64,000 bases of DNA from Solibacillus sp. FSL W7-1436 (GTDB lineage: Bacteria; Bacillota; Bacilli; Bacillales_A; Planococcaceae), in the NCBI RefSeq assembly GCF_038007305.1, contig NZ_JBBOWV010000001.1, positions 310,001 through 374,000 of the forward strand. The letters are read 5' to 3'. The notes under the pieces were generated by a model. That model searched no databases. It was given only the letters and a program-made list of their open reading frames with translations, and was not told where the DNA came from. Every line of letters starts with the position of its first letter. Position 1 is the first letter of the stretch. The translations under genes and the position numbers were made by a program. Shown here in pieces: positions 9,043 through 17,433 of the stretch.

Positions 9043-9561
9043 CTAGTTAACCACTTTCACCGATTTTACAATTTCCATCATTTCCTTGATTTTATCATCA
9101 ATTTTTTTATCCTCGGAAATAGTCGACAACTTAACTCCGCCTATATTGACGATCAGTTCATATTTCTCTTCAGGAAATTTTGTAACAGCAGAAAATCCGA
9201 AATGGCCATCCGATTCGAATGTTTGCTCTTCAACAATTTCATTTTTGCTTTCCTGCTTTAACAAGTCATACTGTAACTGACTGTCTTCCGGTTCATTTTG
9301 ATTAACAAATAATATATAAGAATCTTTACCATTCAGAATCGTATAATTCAGTTCATCGATTCCTTTTTCAATGCTATATCCTTTTGGTAAGTATAGCTCT
9401 ATATGTCCAATCGTTTTGTTTGCTTCGTTCGTTTCGCTGCTAAACGTTTTTTCAGCATTTTGCATCCCTGCTTGTGCCTGTTCTTCGACTGTTTGGCCGC
9501 ATGCTGATAATATAACAACAAGTGAAGTTAGCAAAAACGCATGTATCCATTTACGACTCAT
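9043..9561 (-). CDS. Hypothetical lipoprotein
   Basis: The 172-residue protein has a lipoprotein signal peptide: basic MSRKW, a hydrophobic core, and the lipobox LSAC with the lipidated Cys at residue 21. The mature part is small, charged and mixed alpha/beta (GHIELYLPKGYSIEKGID, then SYILFVNQNEPEDSQ), without motifs that I recognise. It is expected on the outer face of the membrane. It lies between the DUF84 gene and ytpQ, all leftward, where B. subtilis carries a thioredoxin-like gene instead. The ribosome binding site is GAGAGGG. The function is unknown. Confidence 0.8.
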   Translation of the reverse strand: MSRKWIHAFLLTSLVVILSACGQTVEEQAQAGMQNAEKTFSSETNEANKTIGHIELYLPKGYSIEKGIDELNYTILNGKDSYILFVNQNEPEDSQLQYDLLKQESKNEIVEEQTFESDGHFGFSAVTKFPEEKYELIVNIGGVKLSTISEDKKIDDKIKEMMEIVKSVKVVN

Positions 9562-9633
9562 TGTTTTCCCTCTCTTTCAATCGTTCCATCAGTATCATAA
9601 TAATTTTACGAGCCGTAATGCAACGAATGTGCT

Positions 9634-10170
9634 CTACATCTGGTCCTTTTGCTCTTTATTTATTTTAAACAGAATTTGACCAACTAATAATTTGACGATA
9701 TGTTCAAACATTTCTTGGCGGTCGATCAAATTATTTGAGAAAATACCGACTGCTCCCTGATGATGGCGAATATTTTCGCTATTTGTATAGACGTCCATCA
9801 CTGGTCCAAGTTCCTTACCCATACGAAGCTCCTGAGCAATCTCTTCCGGTAGGGCAAACTGAGCACCGGAGCTGGCAATGACTGTCCCATCCTTTAAAAC
9901 AGCAGCCCCCCAGTTACAGCAATACATTGTTCCTTCGATTTCATCGACGCCACCTTCAAGTCCAAATGTCATATCCGCATTTGTCAGCATCATTGTATGG
10001 CGTGCACGGTTGATCGCACCTTGTCTTGTTTCTTCATTTGAAAAGGGCTGAATCGATACATCTGAAGGTACTTCCATATTTTCGATTATGGCTTCAGGTA
10101 AATACTGTTTGACAATTGCTTCGACAGCACCTAATTTCGCCTTATTTTTCGATCCGACTGCTACTCTCAT
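9634..10170 (-). CDS. DUF84 family (YjjX-like) non-canonical purine NTP phosphatase
   Basis: The protein has 178 residues from the ATG at 10170, chosen because GGAGATGA precedes it and the conserved MRVAVGSKNKAKLGAV begins there; the frame runs 25 codons further upstream without family similarity. The signature VGSKNKAK near the N-terminus and TFGLEGGVDE in the middle are typical of the ITPase/XTPase DUF84 family, which hydrolyses ITP and XTP to keep deaminated purines out of nucleic acids. The C-terminus (KINKEQKDQM) is slightly extended. It lies downstream of ytoP, separated by a terminator. Confidence 0.85.
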   Translation of the reverse strand: MRVAVGSKNKAKLGAVEAIVKQYLPEAIIENMEVPSDVSIQPFSNEETRQGAINRARHTMMLTNADMTFGLEGGVDEIEGTMYCCNWGAAVLKDGTVIASSGAQFALPEEIAQELRMGKELGPVMDVYTNSENIRHHQGAVGIFSNNLIDRQEMFEHIVKLLVGQILFKINKEQKDQM

Positions 10171-10266
10171 TATTTCATCTCCAAGCTGTTCGTTTTTAAA
10201 CGGTCTCCACCTCAATAAATGGTTTACCGATTGTATGTAAGTCACGTTAGACTTATTGTCCGCAAC

Positions 10267-10301
10267 TAAAAAACAAGAATGCGATAAATTCGCATCCTTG
10301 T
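10267..10301 (-). terminator. Terminator after ytoP
   Basis: A 12-bp stem with one A-C mismatch (ACAAGAATGCGA with TCGCATCCTTGT) is followed leftward by six T. Confidence 0.75.
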
Positions 10302-10325
10302 ATTATAATATAATATCGAATTTTT

Positions 10326-11402
10326 TTATACGTTTGCACGAATAGTTTCGACTGTAGAACGGTCTGCTGTTTGAATTAATTTCACTAACAGTTCTTTAGC
10401 TGCTGCATAGTCATCCACATGAATAATAGAAGCAGATGTGTGAATATAACGTGAGCAAACCCCGATTACTGCTGAAGGAATGCCGTCATTTTGAGTGTGC
10501 ACACGTCCTGCATCTGTACCACCTTGAGAGACGAAATATTGGTATGGAATATTGTTTGACTCAGCTGTGTCCAGCACAAATTCACGCATACCACGGTGTG
10601 TTACCATTGAGCGGTCTAAAATCCGCAGTAATGTTCCTTTACCTAGTTGACCAAATTCATTTTTATCGCCAGATGTATCATTCGCAGGTGATGCATCCAA
10701 TGCAAAGAACAGATCAGGCTTGATCATATTGGATGAAACTGCAGCCCCGCGTAAACCGACCTCTTCCATTACATTTGCTCCGGAATAAATATTGCTCTTC
10801 ACTTCCTGACCATGAATCTCTTTTAAAAGTTCGATGGCTAAACCGCAGCCGTAACGGTTATCCCAAGCTTTTGCCATAATTTTTTTCGGATTGGCCATCG
10901 GTGTGAAAGGACATACCGGAATAATGGATTGTCCTGGACGTACACCTAAATCCATCGCATCTTGTTTTGAATCTGCTCCGATATCGATCAGCATATTTTT
11001 AATATCCATCGGTTTTGAACGTTCCGCATCCGTTAATAGGTGCGGTGGAATTGATGCAATAACACCCGGAATTTCACGGTCTTTTGTATAAACCGTAACC
11101 CGTTGCGCAAGCATAACCTGATTCCACCAGCCGCCAAGTGTCTGGAAACGGATCATGCCGTTTTCAGTAATGGAAGTAACCATGAAAGCGACCTCATCCA
11201 TATGACCAGCAACTAAAATTTTCGGCGCTTGTTCATCTTTTGCTTTACGCACACCGAATACGCCGCCTAAATTATCCTGGATAATTTCATCAGAATATTT
11301 TGCTAATTCGGAGCGCATAAAATTGCGGACTGCACGCTCATTCCCTGGCGCACCAGGCAGTTCTGTTAATGTTTTAAAAAGAGTAAGTGTATCTTGATTC
11401 AT
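10326..11402 (-). CDS. ytoP: M42 family aminopeptidase YtoP
   Basis: This is a 358-residue cytoplasmic metallo-aminopeptidase of the M42 (glutamyl aminopeptidase/endoglucanase-like) family. Metal ligands and catalytic residues are visible: [42 protein letters not shown] with the catalytic Glu pair, [11 protein letters not shown], and the C-terminal RYIHTSAS with the last His ligand. M42 enzymes form large tetrahedral particles that trim peptides to amino acids. The gene is divergent from ytzB, as in B. subtilis, with about 146 bp between the starts. Confidence 0.95.
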   Translation of the reverse strand: MNQDTLTLFKTLTELPGAPGNERAVRNFMRSELAKYSDEIIQDNLGGVFGVRKAKDEQAPKILVAGHMDEVAFMVTSITENGMIRFQTLGGWWNQVMLAQRVTVYTKDREIPGVIASIPPHLLTDAERSKPMDIKNMLIDIGADSKQDAMDLGVRPGQSIIPVCPFTPMANPKKIMAKAWDNRYGCGLAIELLKEIHGQEVKSNIYSGANVMEEVGLRGAAVSSNMIKPDLFFALDASPANDTSGDKNEFGQLGKGTLLRILDRSMVTHRGMREFVLDTAESNNIPYQYFVSQGGTDAGRVHTQNDGIPSAVIGVCSRYIHTSASIIHVDDYAAAKELLVKLIQTADRSTVETIRANV

Positions 11403-11548
11403 TCTGCAACACCTCTAAATGTAGATTTGCCTTCATTATATCACAAATTGCAAGCAATATTTCGACTTTCGAACCTTCTATTATTTTTACTCTATTTTCA
11501 GAATATGATAAAGTAAATGTAGTCACTATTTTGAGGAGGTATTTTGAA

Positions 11549-11863
11549 ATGAATTTAAAAGACTTTACAATAGGGGTTGTAACAGGGATGGCAGCAGCTG
11601 TCATTGTTAAAGAAATGAGCAATCGTGTCGCACCTTTTGCGAATCCAGATCATATTTTAGCCAACATCAAAGATGAATTTAAAAAACATGCACCAATTGA
11701 TGGTTCCTGGATTTACATGAAAACAGAAAACTTCAGCAATGGCTTTACAGAAACACCGGTCTATCGTGGAGGTATTTCCCGTACAATCAACGGCGAGCTT
11801 GAAAACTACGAGTTCGCAGCAGATGCCCGTTCCGGTGCCATTGTAGATATTAAACAAATATAG
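11549..11863 (+). CDS. ytzB: YtzB-like PepSY domain protein
   Basis: The protein has 104 residues from the ATG at 11549, preceded by a strong GAGGAGGT site. The frame extends 54 codons upstream, but that stretch overlaps the ytoP start and promoter area and has no ribosome binding site. A short hydrophobic N-terminus (FTIGVVTGMAAAVIV) could anchor it. The remainder (NPDHILANIKDEFKK, then INGELENYEFAADARSGAIVDI) fits a PepSY domain, which is thought to inhibit or chaperone peptidases. Its position next to peptidase ytoP is conserved with B. subtilis, suggesting but not proving a functional link. Confidence 0.82.
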   Translation: MNLKDFTIGVVTGMAAAVIVKEMSNRVAPFANPDHILANIKDEFKKHAPIDGSWIYMKTENFSNGFTETPVYRGGISRTINGELENYEFAADARSGAIVDIKQI

Positions 11864-11871
11864 TGTAAAGG

Positions 11872-11906
11872 ATGCGATGACATAATTTTAGTCATCGTAT
11901 TTTTTC
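11872..11906 (+). terminator. Terminator after ytzB
   Basis: A 10-bp stem (ATGCGATGAC with GTCATCGTAT, one G-T wobble) is followed by six T. Confidence 0.8.
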
Positions 11907-11935
11907 GGTCAATTATAAAAATATTTTAGTCATTA

Positions 11936-11976
11936 TGACAAGAATACTTGTCAAACTGACTCAACTATTTTACAAT
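11936..11976 (+). promoter_or_regulatory. SigmaA promoter with an overlapping inverted-repeat operator
   Basis: TTGTCA (11948-11953) and TACAAT (11971-11976) are exactly 17 bp apart. The -35 box is embedded in a perfect inverted repeat, TGACAAG-AATA-CTTGTCA (11936-11953). The XRE regulator gene begins 20 bp further on, so autorepression by the encoded regulator is the simplest reading. Confidence 0.65.
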
Positions 11977-11996
11977 CATATACAAGAGGTGAAGAA

Positions 11997-12200
11997 ATGA
12001 AAACAAGACTAAAGGAGTTGCGGGCAAGGTATCAGTTAAATCAAACCGAATTAGCAAAACGCGCAAAAGTATCAAGACAGACGATTAGCCTGATTGAACG
12101 CGAAGAACTCGTCCCTTCACTATTAATAGCCGTAAGAATATCAAAAATTTTGAACGAACCGATTGATGAGATTTTTATTTTTGAAGAGGAGGAATTATAA
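11997..12200 (+). CDS. Small XRE-family HTH regulator
   Basis: The 67-residue protein is essentially one Cro/CI helix-turn-helix: TELAKRAKVSRQTISLIERE is the recognition motif, followed by PSLLIAVRISKILNEPIDEIF, as in the YozG-like compact regulators. GAGGTG precedes the ATG. The stop overlaps the next ATG (TAATG), so translation is coupled to the DUF3169 membrane protein. Such XRE plus membrane-protein pairs are common in Firmicutes, and the regulator usually controls its own operon; the signal is unknown. Confidence 0.88.
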   Translation: MKTRLKELRARYQLNQTELAKRAKVSRQTISLIEREELVPSLLIAVRISKILNEPIDEIFIFEEEEL

Positions 12201-12883
12201 TGAAAAGAACGTTAAAACAGTTTTTATTTGGAGGTCTTATTGGGGGACTTATAGGATCCTTTATCGTAACAGGCGAATTTACTCTGCCTTTATACGAAAT
12301 TGCCACAGAAATGACCATTGTATTTTTAGGCATTGCGCTTCTGTTAGCTGTTGGGGGCTACATCAAATTAGCCCAGTTAAAAAGACAATCATTGCAGCAG
12401 CTTAGTGGTGAAGACGAAGATTTGCACGAAGAGAATTTATATAAGCTATACAGTGATGCTTCATTGGCAATTAATATGTCATTAATTATCAGTATTGCAG
12501 GTGCTTGCGTTGGTATCATTACAGAACAGTCAATTGGTATTCAAATTCTTTCAGTTCCTATTATTTTAATAGCTATTATCGCTATACCATTAGTAGGAAA
12601 TTATATAAAATATGTGTATCCGTACCGTGAAATCCCTTCTTATAATGATAAACACTATACCAAAAAGATGTTTGAAATGTCCGATGAAGGCGAACGCCAT
12701 ATCATGTTACAAGGTTTATATTCCGCATTTAATTTGACGAATATTTTATTACTTTGTTCATTGTTACTATGCATGTTCTATTCAGTCGCATCCGGTGAAT
12801 CCCAGCTTTTTGCCATTCTGATCATTGCTTTAATTCTGATCACGGTGAATACAAAATATATACTGAAAGTACGTAACCGATAG
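12200..12883 (+). CDS. DUF3169-like integral membrane protein
   Basis: The 227-residue protein has about six hydrophobic segments: near residues 9-25, 38-55, 92-112, 117-137, 176-196 and 202-220, with a charged loop (QLSGEDEDLHEENLYKLYSD) between segments two and three. This pattern fits the DUF3169 family, which is typically encoded next to a compact XRE regulator, as here. No transport or catalytic motif is visible and the function is unknown. It shares the promoter and operator upstream of the regulator. Confidence 0.75.
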   Translation: MKRTLKQFLFGGLIGGLIGSFIVTGEFTLPLYEIATEMTIVFLGIALLLAVGGYIKLAQLKRQSLQQLSGEDEDLHEENLYKLYSDASLAINMSLIISIAGACVGIITEQSIGIQILSVPIILIAIIAIPLVGNYIKYVYPYREIPSYNDKHYTKKMFEMSDEGERHIMLQGLYSAFNLTNILLLCSLLLCMFYSVASGESQLFAILIIALILITVNTKYILKVRNR

Positions 12884-12887
12884 TAAA

Positions 12888-12919
12888 AAGCACCTGCATC
12901 GATCATCATGCAGGTGCTT
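12888..12919. terminator. Bidirectional terminator between DUF3169 gene and ytnP
   Basis: A perfect 12-bp stem (AAGCACCTGCAT with ATGCAGGTGCTT) with an 8-base loop sits between convergent genes. Confidence 0.8.
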
Positions 12920-12925
12920 ACGTGT

Positions 12926-13786
12926 TTACTTAATTAATGCCGGTTTCGAACGTTCCAGGCTGTCTGTTACTTCCTTGCCTGTTGTATCCCACTGAATCAT
13001 GCGGTAATACGCATCATGATAAAAGATAAAGCGGTAGCCGTTTGACAGCGCTTCTTTCATCAACTTTTCCTTCGCAAATACGCTTGTCATTGGGTAATCA
13101 TCATACGCCAGTACCCACAGCGGATTCTGGTGAGCATGTGTCGGCATAATATCCGCCATATGTAGTGCTACTTCACCATTTTGTTCAAGGCGAATGATCG
13201 CATGTCCTTCACTATGGCCGCCCGTATGAATCATTTTTAAGCCCGGAGCCACTTCCAGCTCCCCTTCGTACGTTGATACTAAATGCTGTACAGGCTCCCA
13301 GTTTTCTTTCCAATACGTATTTTTTGAACGAATATTCGGATTGCGCATCTCGTCCCATTCAATCTGCGTCGTGTGAATAACTGCATTCGGGAAAACCGGA
13401 ACAAGCTTGTCCCCTTCCCACTTCGTTAAACCGCCGGCATGATCAAAATGGAGATGCGTCATTAAAATCACATCAATATCGCCTGGCTGTAAACCGGCTT
13501 CAGCTAAGCTTTTTTCAATTGTTGATTCTTCGGAAACACCGAAATTGCGCAGCTGCTTTTCATTTAACTTACCGGCACCTACACCTGTATCGATCAAGTA
13601 ATTTTTACCCTCGTATTGAATTAAAATTGGTTCACATGCTAATTCAATCTGGTTCAATTCATTTACCGGATATTTACGAGACCAAAGTGCTTTTGGCACT
13701 ACCCCAAACATAGCCCCGCCATCCAGTGCTGTGACACCTCCATGTAACCAAGTCAGTGTCATGTTGTGAAATTCAAATCGATCCAT
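12926..13786 (-). CDS. ytnP: Metallo-beta-lactamase fold hydrolase YtnP (lactonase-type)
   Basis: The protein has 286 residues. The metal-binding motif [11 protein letters not shown] (near residue 110) and downstream [10 protein letters not shown] and [12 protein letters not shown] place it in the MBL-fold lactonase group. B. subtilis YtnP is a quorum-quenching lactonase that degrades acyl-homoserine-lactone-type signals and also affects Streptomyces signalling; substrate identity here is inferred from homology and synteny. It is followed on the same strand by trmB, as in B. subtilis. There is no signal peptide, so it should be cytoplasmic. Confidence 0.88.
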   Translation of the reverse strand: MDRFEFHNMTLTWLHGGVTALDGGAMFGVVPKALWSRKYPVNELNQIELACEPILIQYEGKNYLIDTGVGAGKLNEKQLRNFGVSEESTIEKSLAEAGLQPGDIDVILMTHLHFDHAGGLTKWEGDKLVPVFPNAVIHTTQIEWDEMRNPNIRSKNTYWKENWEPVQHLVSTYEGELEVAPGLKMIHTGGHSEGHAIIRLEQNGEVALHMADIMPTHAHQNPLWVLAYDDYPMTSVFAKEKLMKEALSNGYRFIFYHDAYYRMIQWDTTGKEVTDSLERSKPALIK

Positions 13787-13809
13787 TTTTCCATCCCCCT
13801 AAATCGTTG

Positions 13810-14457
13810 TTATTTCGTCTTGTATTGGCATTCTAGTCGATATATTGGCTGACCGAGTTTCGAGAATTTCTCCTCGTATTCTGTCATAATATTATCTTCC
13901 GGCATATTCGCATGTAAGTCTAGCGATACATAGTTTAATGCCATACCATACTCGTTCATACTTACGAGTGAATATTCAAAAAGACCACGGTTATCCGTTT
14001 TGAAATGGATTTCACCGTTATCAACTAAAATGTTTTCATAAATTTTCAAAAAACCTTCATGTGTAAGGCGACGCTTTGCATGTCGCGTTTTTGGCCATGG
14101 ATCCGAGAAGTTCAGATAAACACGGTCCACATCCCCTTTTGTGAAAAACTCTTCCAATTTTGCGCCATCAACTTTTAATAAACGCAAATTCGATGGTTTG
14201 TTTTCTGCCTCGATTTTTTCAAGGGCACAGACGATAACACTATCAAATAATTCAATACCGATATAGTTAGTATCCGGATTTTGCAGCGCCATCCCCAAAA
14301 CGAATTGTCCTTTACCTGTACCGACTTCGATATGAATCGGGTTATCGTTGCCGAATACTTCATTCCACTTGCCTTTATAATCTTCCGGGTTTGGAATAAT
14401 GACATCAGGATGTTGTTGAATATATTCCGCTGCCCATGGTTTATGCTTTAATCTCAC
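13810..14457 (-). CDS. trmB: tRNA (guanine-N7-)-methyltransferase TrmB
   Basis: The enzyme methylates N7 of G46 in the tRNA variable loop using S-adenosylmethionine. The 215-residue length is normal. The SAM-binding glycine-rich motif ([14 protein letters not shown]) lies near residue 41, followed by [11 protein letters not shown]. The family signature [17 protein letters not shown] is intact. It has the conserved B. subtilis neighbours ytnP and ytlR, all leftward, and is 24 bp from the ytnP start. Confidence 0.96.
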   Translation of the reverse strand: MRLKHKPWAAEYIQQHPDVIIPNPEDYKGKWNEVFGNDNPIHIEVGTGKGQFVLGMALQNPDTNYIGIELFDSVIVCALEKIEAENKPSNLRLLKVDGAKLEEFFTKGDVDRVYLNFSDPWPKTRHAKRRLTHEGFLKIYENILVDNGEIHFKTDNRGLFEYSLVSMNEYGMALNYVSLDLHANMPEDNIMTEYEEKFSKLGQPIYRLECQYKTK

Positions 14458-14522
14458 TTACTTATCCTCTTTTCTATTGTGTAGCTGCCTCATATTATAA
14501 CGGAAAATAGCTTCGTTTGCTT

Positions 14523-15443
14523 TTATTTTGCTAAATTCCATGCTTTTTTCTGAACGGTTATTTCAATTCTATTTTGACCGGCTGCTAACTTTTGAGTTTC
14601 TCCGTCTGCATGTGCCATGACCGGTTCCTCAAAAATCAGCTGTGCATCCGTTGCTGCAAACTGTTCGACTTCCTTCAAAAGTGTATGCTTCCCTAAAAAC
14701 ACTGTCCCGAAAAGGAATAATAATTTCCATTTCGATAAATTGGATACGACGGTCAGTTCGAGCTGGCCATCGGATGTATCTGATTTTGGAGATAACTTCA
14801 TTCCCCCGCCAAAATAAGGCTGATTGCTTGCCGTTACAAACCATACATTTTGATATTGCTTCTCTTTTCCTGCTTGGACTATCTTAAGCTTAAACGGTTT
14901 ATATGTAAAAAGTGCATGAATAACATAATAAGGATAGCTCAGCTTTCCAAGTTTCCATTTATTAAGCGACCTTTTCAGTGTTGACTTGTTTGCGATATTC
15001 GCCACTAATGCATCAAACCCCACACCAAAATTATTAATAAAGTATTTGGTATTCCCGCCTTGCCGCACTACCCCGCAGTCATGTGAAGTACTATTCACTC
15101 TATTTACAAATTCCTGTAGCTGTTTGCCCGTTTCGAATGCTTGATACCCCCTGGCAAAATCATTGCCAGAGCCCGCAGAAATTGCTCCTAAGTAGACATT
15201 TCCGAAATGTACTGCGCCATTCAGCACTTCATGAATCGTCCCATCACCGCCAATAGCAATTAGACATACCGGGTTTTCCTTTGTTGCCCGTCCGGCAATT
15301 TCCTTTGCCAGCAGCTGCGAATGTCCTTCATATTTTGTCCAATGGATTTGATACGGGATTGTCAACTGCCGTTCAAACTGATGCCAACGCTTAACCCCCT
15401 GCCCGTTGCCCGCATAAGGATTAATTATAAAATGAACTTCCAT
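14523..15443 (-). CDS. ytlR: Diacylglycerol kinase-fold lipid kinase YtlR
   Basis: The protein has 306 residues with the DAGK catalytic signature: NPYAGNGQG at the N-terminus and LIAIGGDGTIHEVLNG near residue 65, then AISAGSGNDFARGY. This fold phosphorylates lipid hydroxyl groups with ATP at the inner membrane face. Family members include DgkB and YegS; the exact lipid used by YtlR is not established. It starts 3 bp from the stop of the upstream NERD-like gene on the same strand, so the two are cotranscribed. Confidence 0.88.
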   Translation of the reverse strand: MEVHFIINPYAGNGQGVKRWHQFERQLTIPYQIHWTKYEGHSQLLAKEIAGRATKENPVCLIAIGGDGTIHEVLNGAVHFGNVYLGAISAGSGNDFARGYQAFETGKQLQEFVNRVNSTSHDCGVVRQGGNTKYFINNFGVGFDALVANIANKSTLKRSLNKWKLGKLSYPYYVIHALFTYKPFKLKIVQAGKEKQYQNVWFVTASNQPYFGGGMKLSPKSDTSDGQLELTVVSNLSKWKLLFLFGTVFLGKHTLLKEVEQFAATDAQLIFEEPVMAHADGETQKLAAGQNRIEITVQKKAWNLAK

Positions 15444-15446
15444 TAT

Positions 15447-16445
15447 TTAATCTTCCTTATTTTCCGTATTCCAAATATCACGCTGGAAAGATGTTGTCTG
15501 AACTGTATTTAAAATCGCTTGTGCTCCACGTATTTGCATATGCTTTATCGGTGAAACAGAACGCGCTAATTGTCCCATCCATTCTGGGAATTTCCGTTTA
15601 TCCACAAATGAAACGCCATACATTGTTCCAGGATAATCAATATAGCCATTTCTTGTTAACAACACTTTACGAATTGGCAGTTCAATATGATTGTGTTCAA
15701 AAATCTGTTCGACAACTTTTTCCATCCGGTTTAATTGAATTAAAGGGCTTAACACTTTCTTTTCGTATTTTCCGACCTTCTTCAACCAGAAGCGTTCGCT
15801 ATTTGCGATATATACCGCCTGACTTTCCTGTTCCAAAACCGTAATACATAGACATTCTGTCGGTGTCATTATAATAATATCCAATTCGATCGGCGCTTTT
15901 TTCACACGTATTATCGGATAATAGAAAACTAAGTAATTATCCGGCAATGTTTGGAGCATGGAACGCAATAATGTATCACGCATAAATTTTGGATCTACAT
16001 AAGATTTTTCACGCAATGTCGAGCTTGCCCATTTCATTTGAAAATGAAAAAACTGGTCGATGAACATTTTCTTAAGTTCTTCCAATGTTTTTGGCGTATA
16101 GACAAGATTCGGTTCGAAAATCAGCGTCGAATCGTCTTCCTGATATGGATTTTCTTCAACTGCCCAATCATTGGAGATCGACACTTTTTCGATATCTTCT
16201 TGTTCTTCTTCGATTGCCTCTACTTCTTTTTTGAATGGGAAAAGTTTTTGAAACAGTGATTTTTTCTTCTCTTCCTTTACTTCTTCCTCTATATGTTCCC
16301 AACGTTCAATTGCTCCACCTGTCTGCCATTGATACTTTATTCGCTCCCACTGATTTTGCTTTAAGCGGATAAACTGTGTTGGATAGCGTGCCAAGTCAAT
16401 TTCGTATCGTGAAATATAATCTTGAAGTTTTATTAACTGAGCCAT
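15447..16445 (-). CDS. NERD-like domain protein (YtlQ position)
   Basis: The protein has 332 residues. Residues ~60-120 are charged and basic-acidic (EEEVKEEKKKS, then EAIEEEQEDIEK). Residues ~170-300 contain a divergent nuclease-like core with PIELDIIIMTPTECLCITVLEQ, which fits the NERD pattern of an Asp, hydrophobic strands and a Glu. Position next to ytlR suggests the B. subtilis YtlQ orthologue, but I assign no symbol. NERD domains are predicted nuclease-related; catalytic activity here is doubtful because the motif is weak. It is cotranscribed with ytlR. Confidence 0.65.
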   Translation of the reverse strand: MAQLIKLQDYISRYEIDLARYPTQFIRLKQNQWERIKYQWQTGGAIERWEHIEEEVKEEKKKSLFQKLFPFKKEVEAIEEEQEDIEKVSISNDWAVEENPYQEDDSTLIFEPNLVYTPKTLEELKKMFIDQFFHFQMKWASSTLREKSYVDPKFMRDTLLRSMLQTLPDNYLVFYYPIIRVKKAPIELDIIIMTPTECLCITVLEQESQAVYIANSERFWLKKVGKYEKKVLSPLIQLNRMEKVVEQIFEHNHIELPIRKVLLTRNGYIDYPGTMYGVSFVDKRKFPEWMGQLARSVSPIKHMQIRGAQAILNTVQTTSFQRDIWNTENKED

Positions 16446-16504
16446 TTTATCTACTCCCTAAGTTCTTTCCTAATCTTCATTACGTTATATTTTACAGGTT
16501 ATCC

Positions 16505-16544
16505 GCAAAAAAAAATAGCGCATTGCCGTTAAGCAAGGCGCTAT
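16505..16544 (-). terminator. Terminator after dat
   Basis: The stem ATAGCGC-x-TTGC with GCAA-x-GCGCTAT has one internal mismatch and is followed leftward by nine T. Confidence 0.8.
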
Positions 16545-16562
16545 TATAATAAATTATATGAA

Positions 16563-17414
16563 TTAAGCTTTAATCCCTTTTGGAATTTTTGTTTCAAATT
16601 GTGCTTGTAATTTACGTGTCCATTCGCCCGGTGTACCATTGCCGATAATTGTACCGTCAATTTCAATAACCGGAGTTACTTCTGATGTCGTTGAAGAAAC
16701 GATTACTTCTTCCATAGCAAGCAGCTGCTCTTTCGTCATAGCCTGTTCGTTAACAGTAAGACCGATTTCTGCTGCACATTTAATAATTACTTGACGAGTA
16801 ATCCCATTTAAAATGAGATTGTTGGCCGGGTGTGTATATAGTACACCTTCTTTAATCCCATAAATGTTTGAAGATGAACCTTCTGTAACAATCTCATCAC
16901 GGTGTAAAATTGCTTCATAGCAGCCTTTTTCATATGCTTCCTGTTTTGCAAGAACCGCACCAAGCAAGTTAAGTGATTTAATATCACAGCGCAACCAGCG
17001 AATATCTTCCACAAATGTAGCCTTTACACCCTTTTCAAAGTTCTCCAATGGTCGTGGATTTTCTTTCGTATTTCCTGTAATTACCGGTATCACCTCATCA
17101 CCCGGGAAAATGTGGTTACGAGGGCCGGCACCACGTGTAATCTGGAAGTAAACATGACCTGTGTCGATATTGTTTGCTTCTACAAGCTGATGAAGTAATT
17201 GATGTAACTTATCCTTTGTATAAGGAATCGTAATGCGGATTTTTTCAGCACTGTCATAAAAACGGTCAATATGCTCAGTCGCTGTAAACAGTTCCCCATT
17301 ATACACTTTTACTACTTCATACACACCGTCGCCAAATTGATATCCGCGGTCTTCCTTGTCCACCAATACTTCTTCATTTTTTACAATTTGATCATTCCAT
17401 AAACTAAAGCTCAT
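16563..17414 (-). CDS. dat: D-alanine aminotransferase (Dat)
   Basis: This PLP class IV aminotransferase interconverts D-alanine and D-glutamate keto-acid pairs, feeding peptidoglycan. I chose the ATG at 17414 (MSFSLWNDQIVKNEE, 283 residues, the standard length); the longer reading uses a GTG that lies inside the AAAGGTGG ribosome binding site. Motifs are DRGYQFGDGVYEV, the catalytic lysine in RCDIKSLNLLG, and EAILHRDEIVTEGSSSNIYG. It lies 19 bp after pepV on the same strand, a pairing also known in Staphylococcus, linking D-amino-acid metabolism with dipeptide cleavage. Confidence 0.95.
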   Translation of the reverse strand: MSFSLWNDQIVKNEEVLVDKEDRGYQFGDGVYEVVKVYNGELFTATEHIDRFYDSAEKIRITIPYTKDKLHQLLHQLVEANNIDTGHVYFQITRGAGPRNHIFPGDEVIPVITGNTKENPRPLENFEKGVKATFVEDIRWLRCDIKSLNLLGAVLAKQEAYEKGCYEAILHRDEIVTEGSSSNIYGIKEGVLYTHPANNLILNGITRQVIIKCAAEIGLTVNEQAMTKEQLLAMEEVIVSSTTSEVTPVIEIDGTIIGNGTPGEWTRKLQAQFETKIPKGIKA

Positions 17415-17433
17415 CTCAAATACCACCTTTTTA

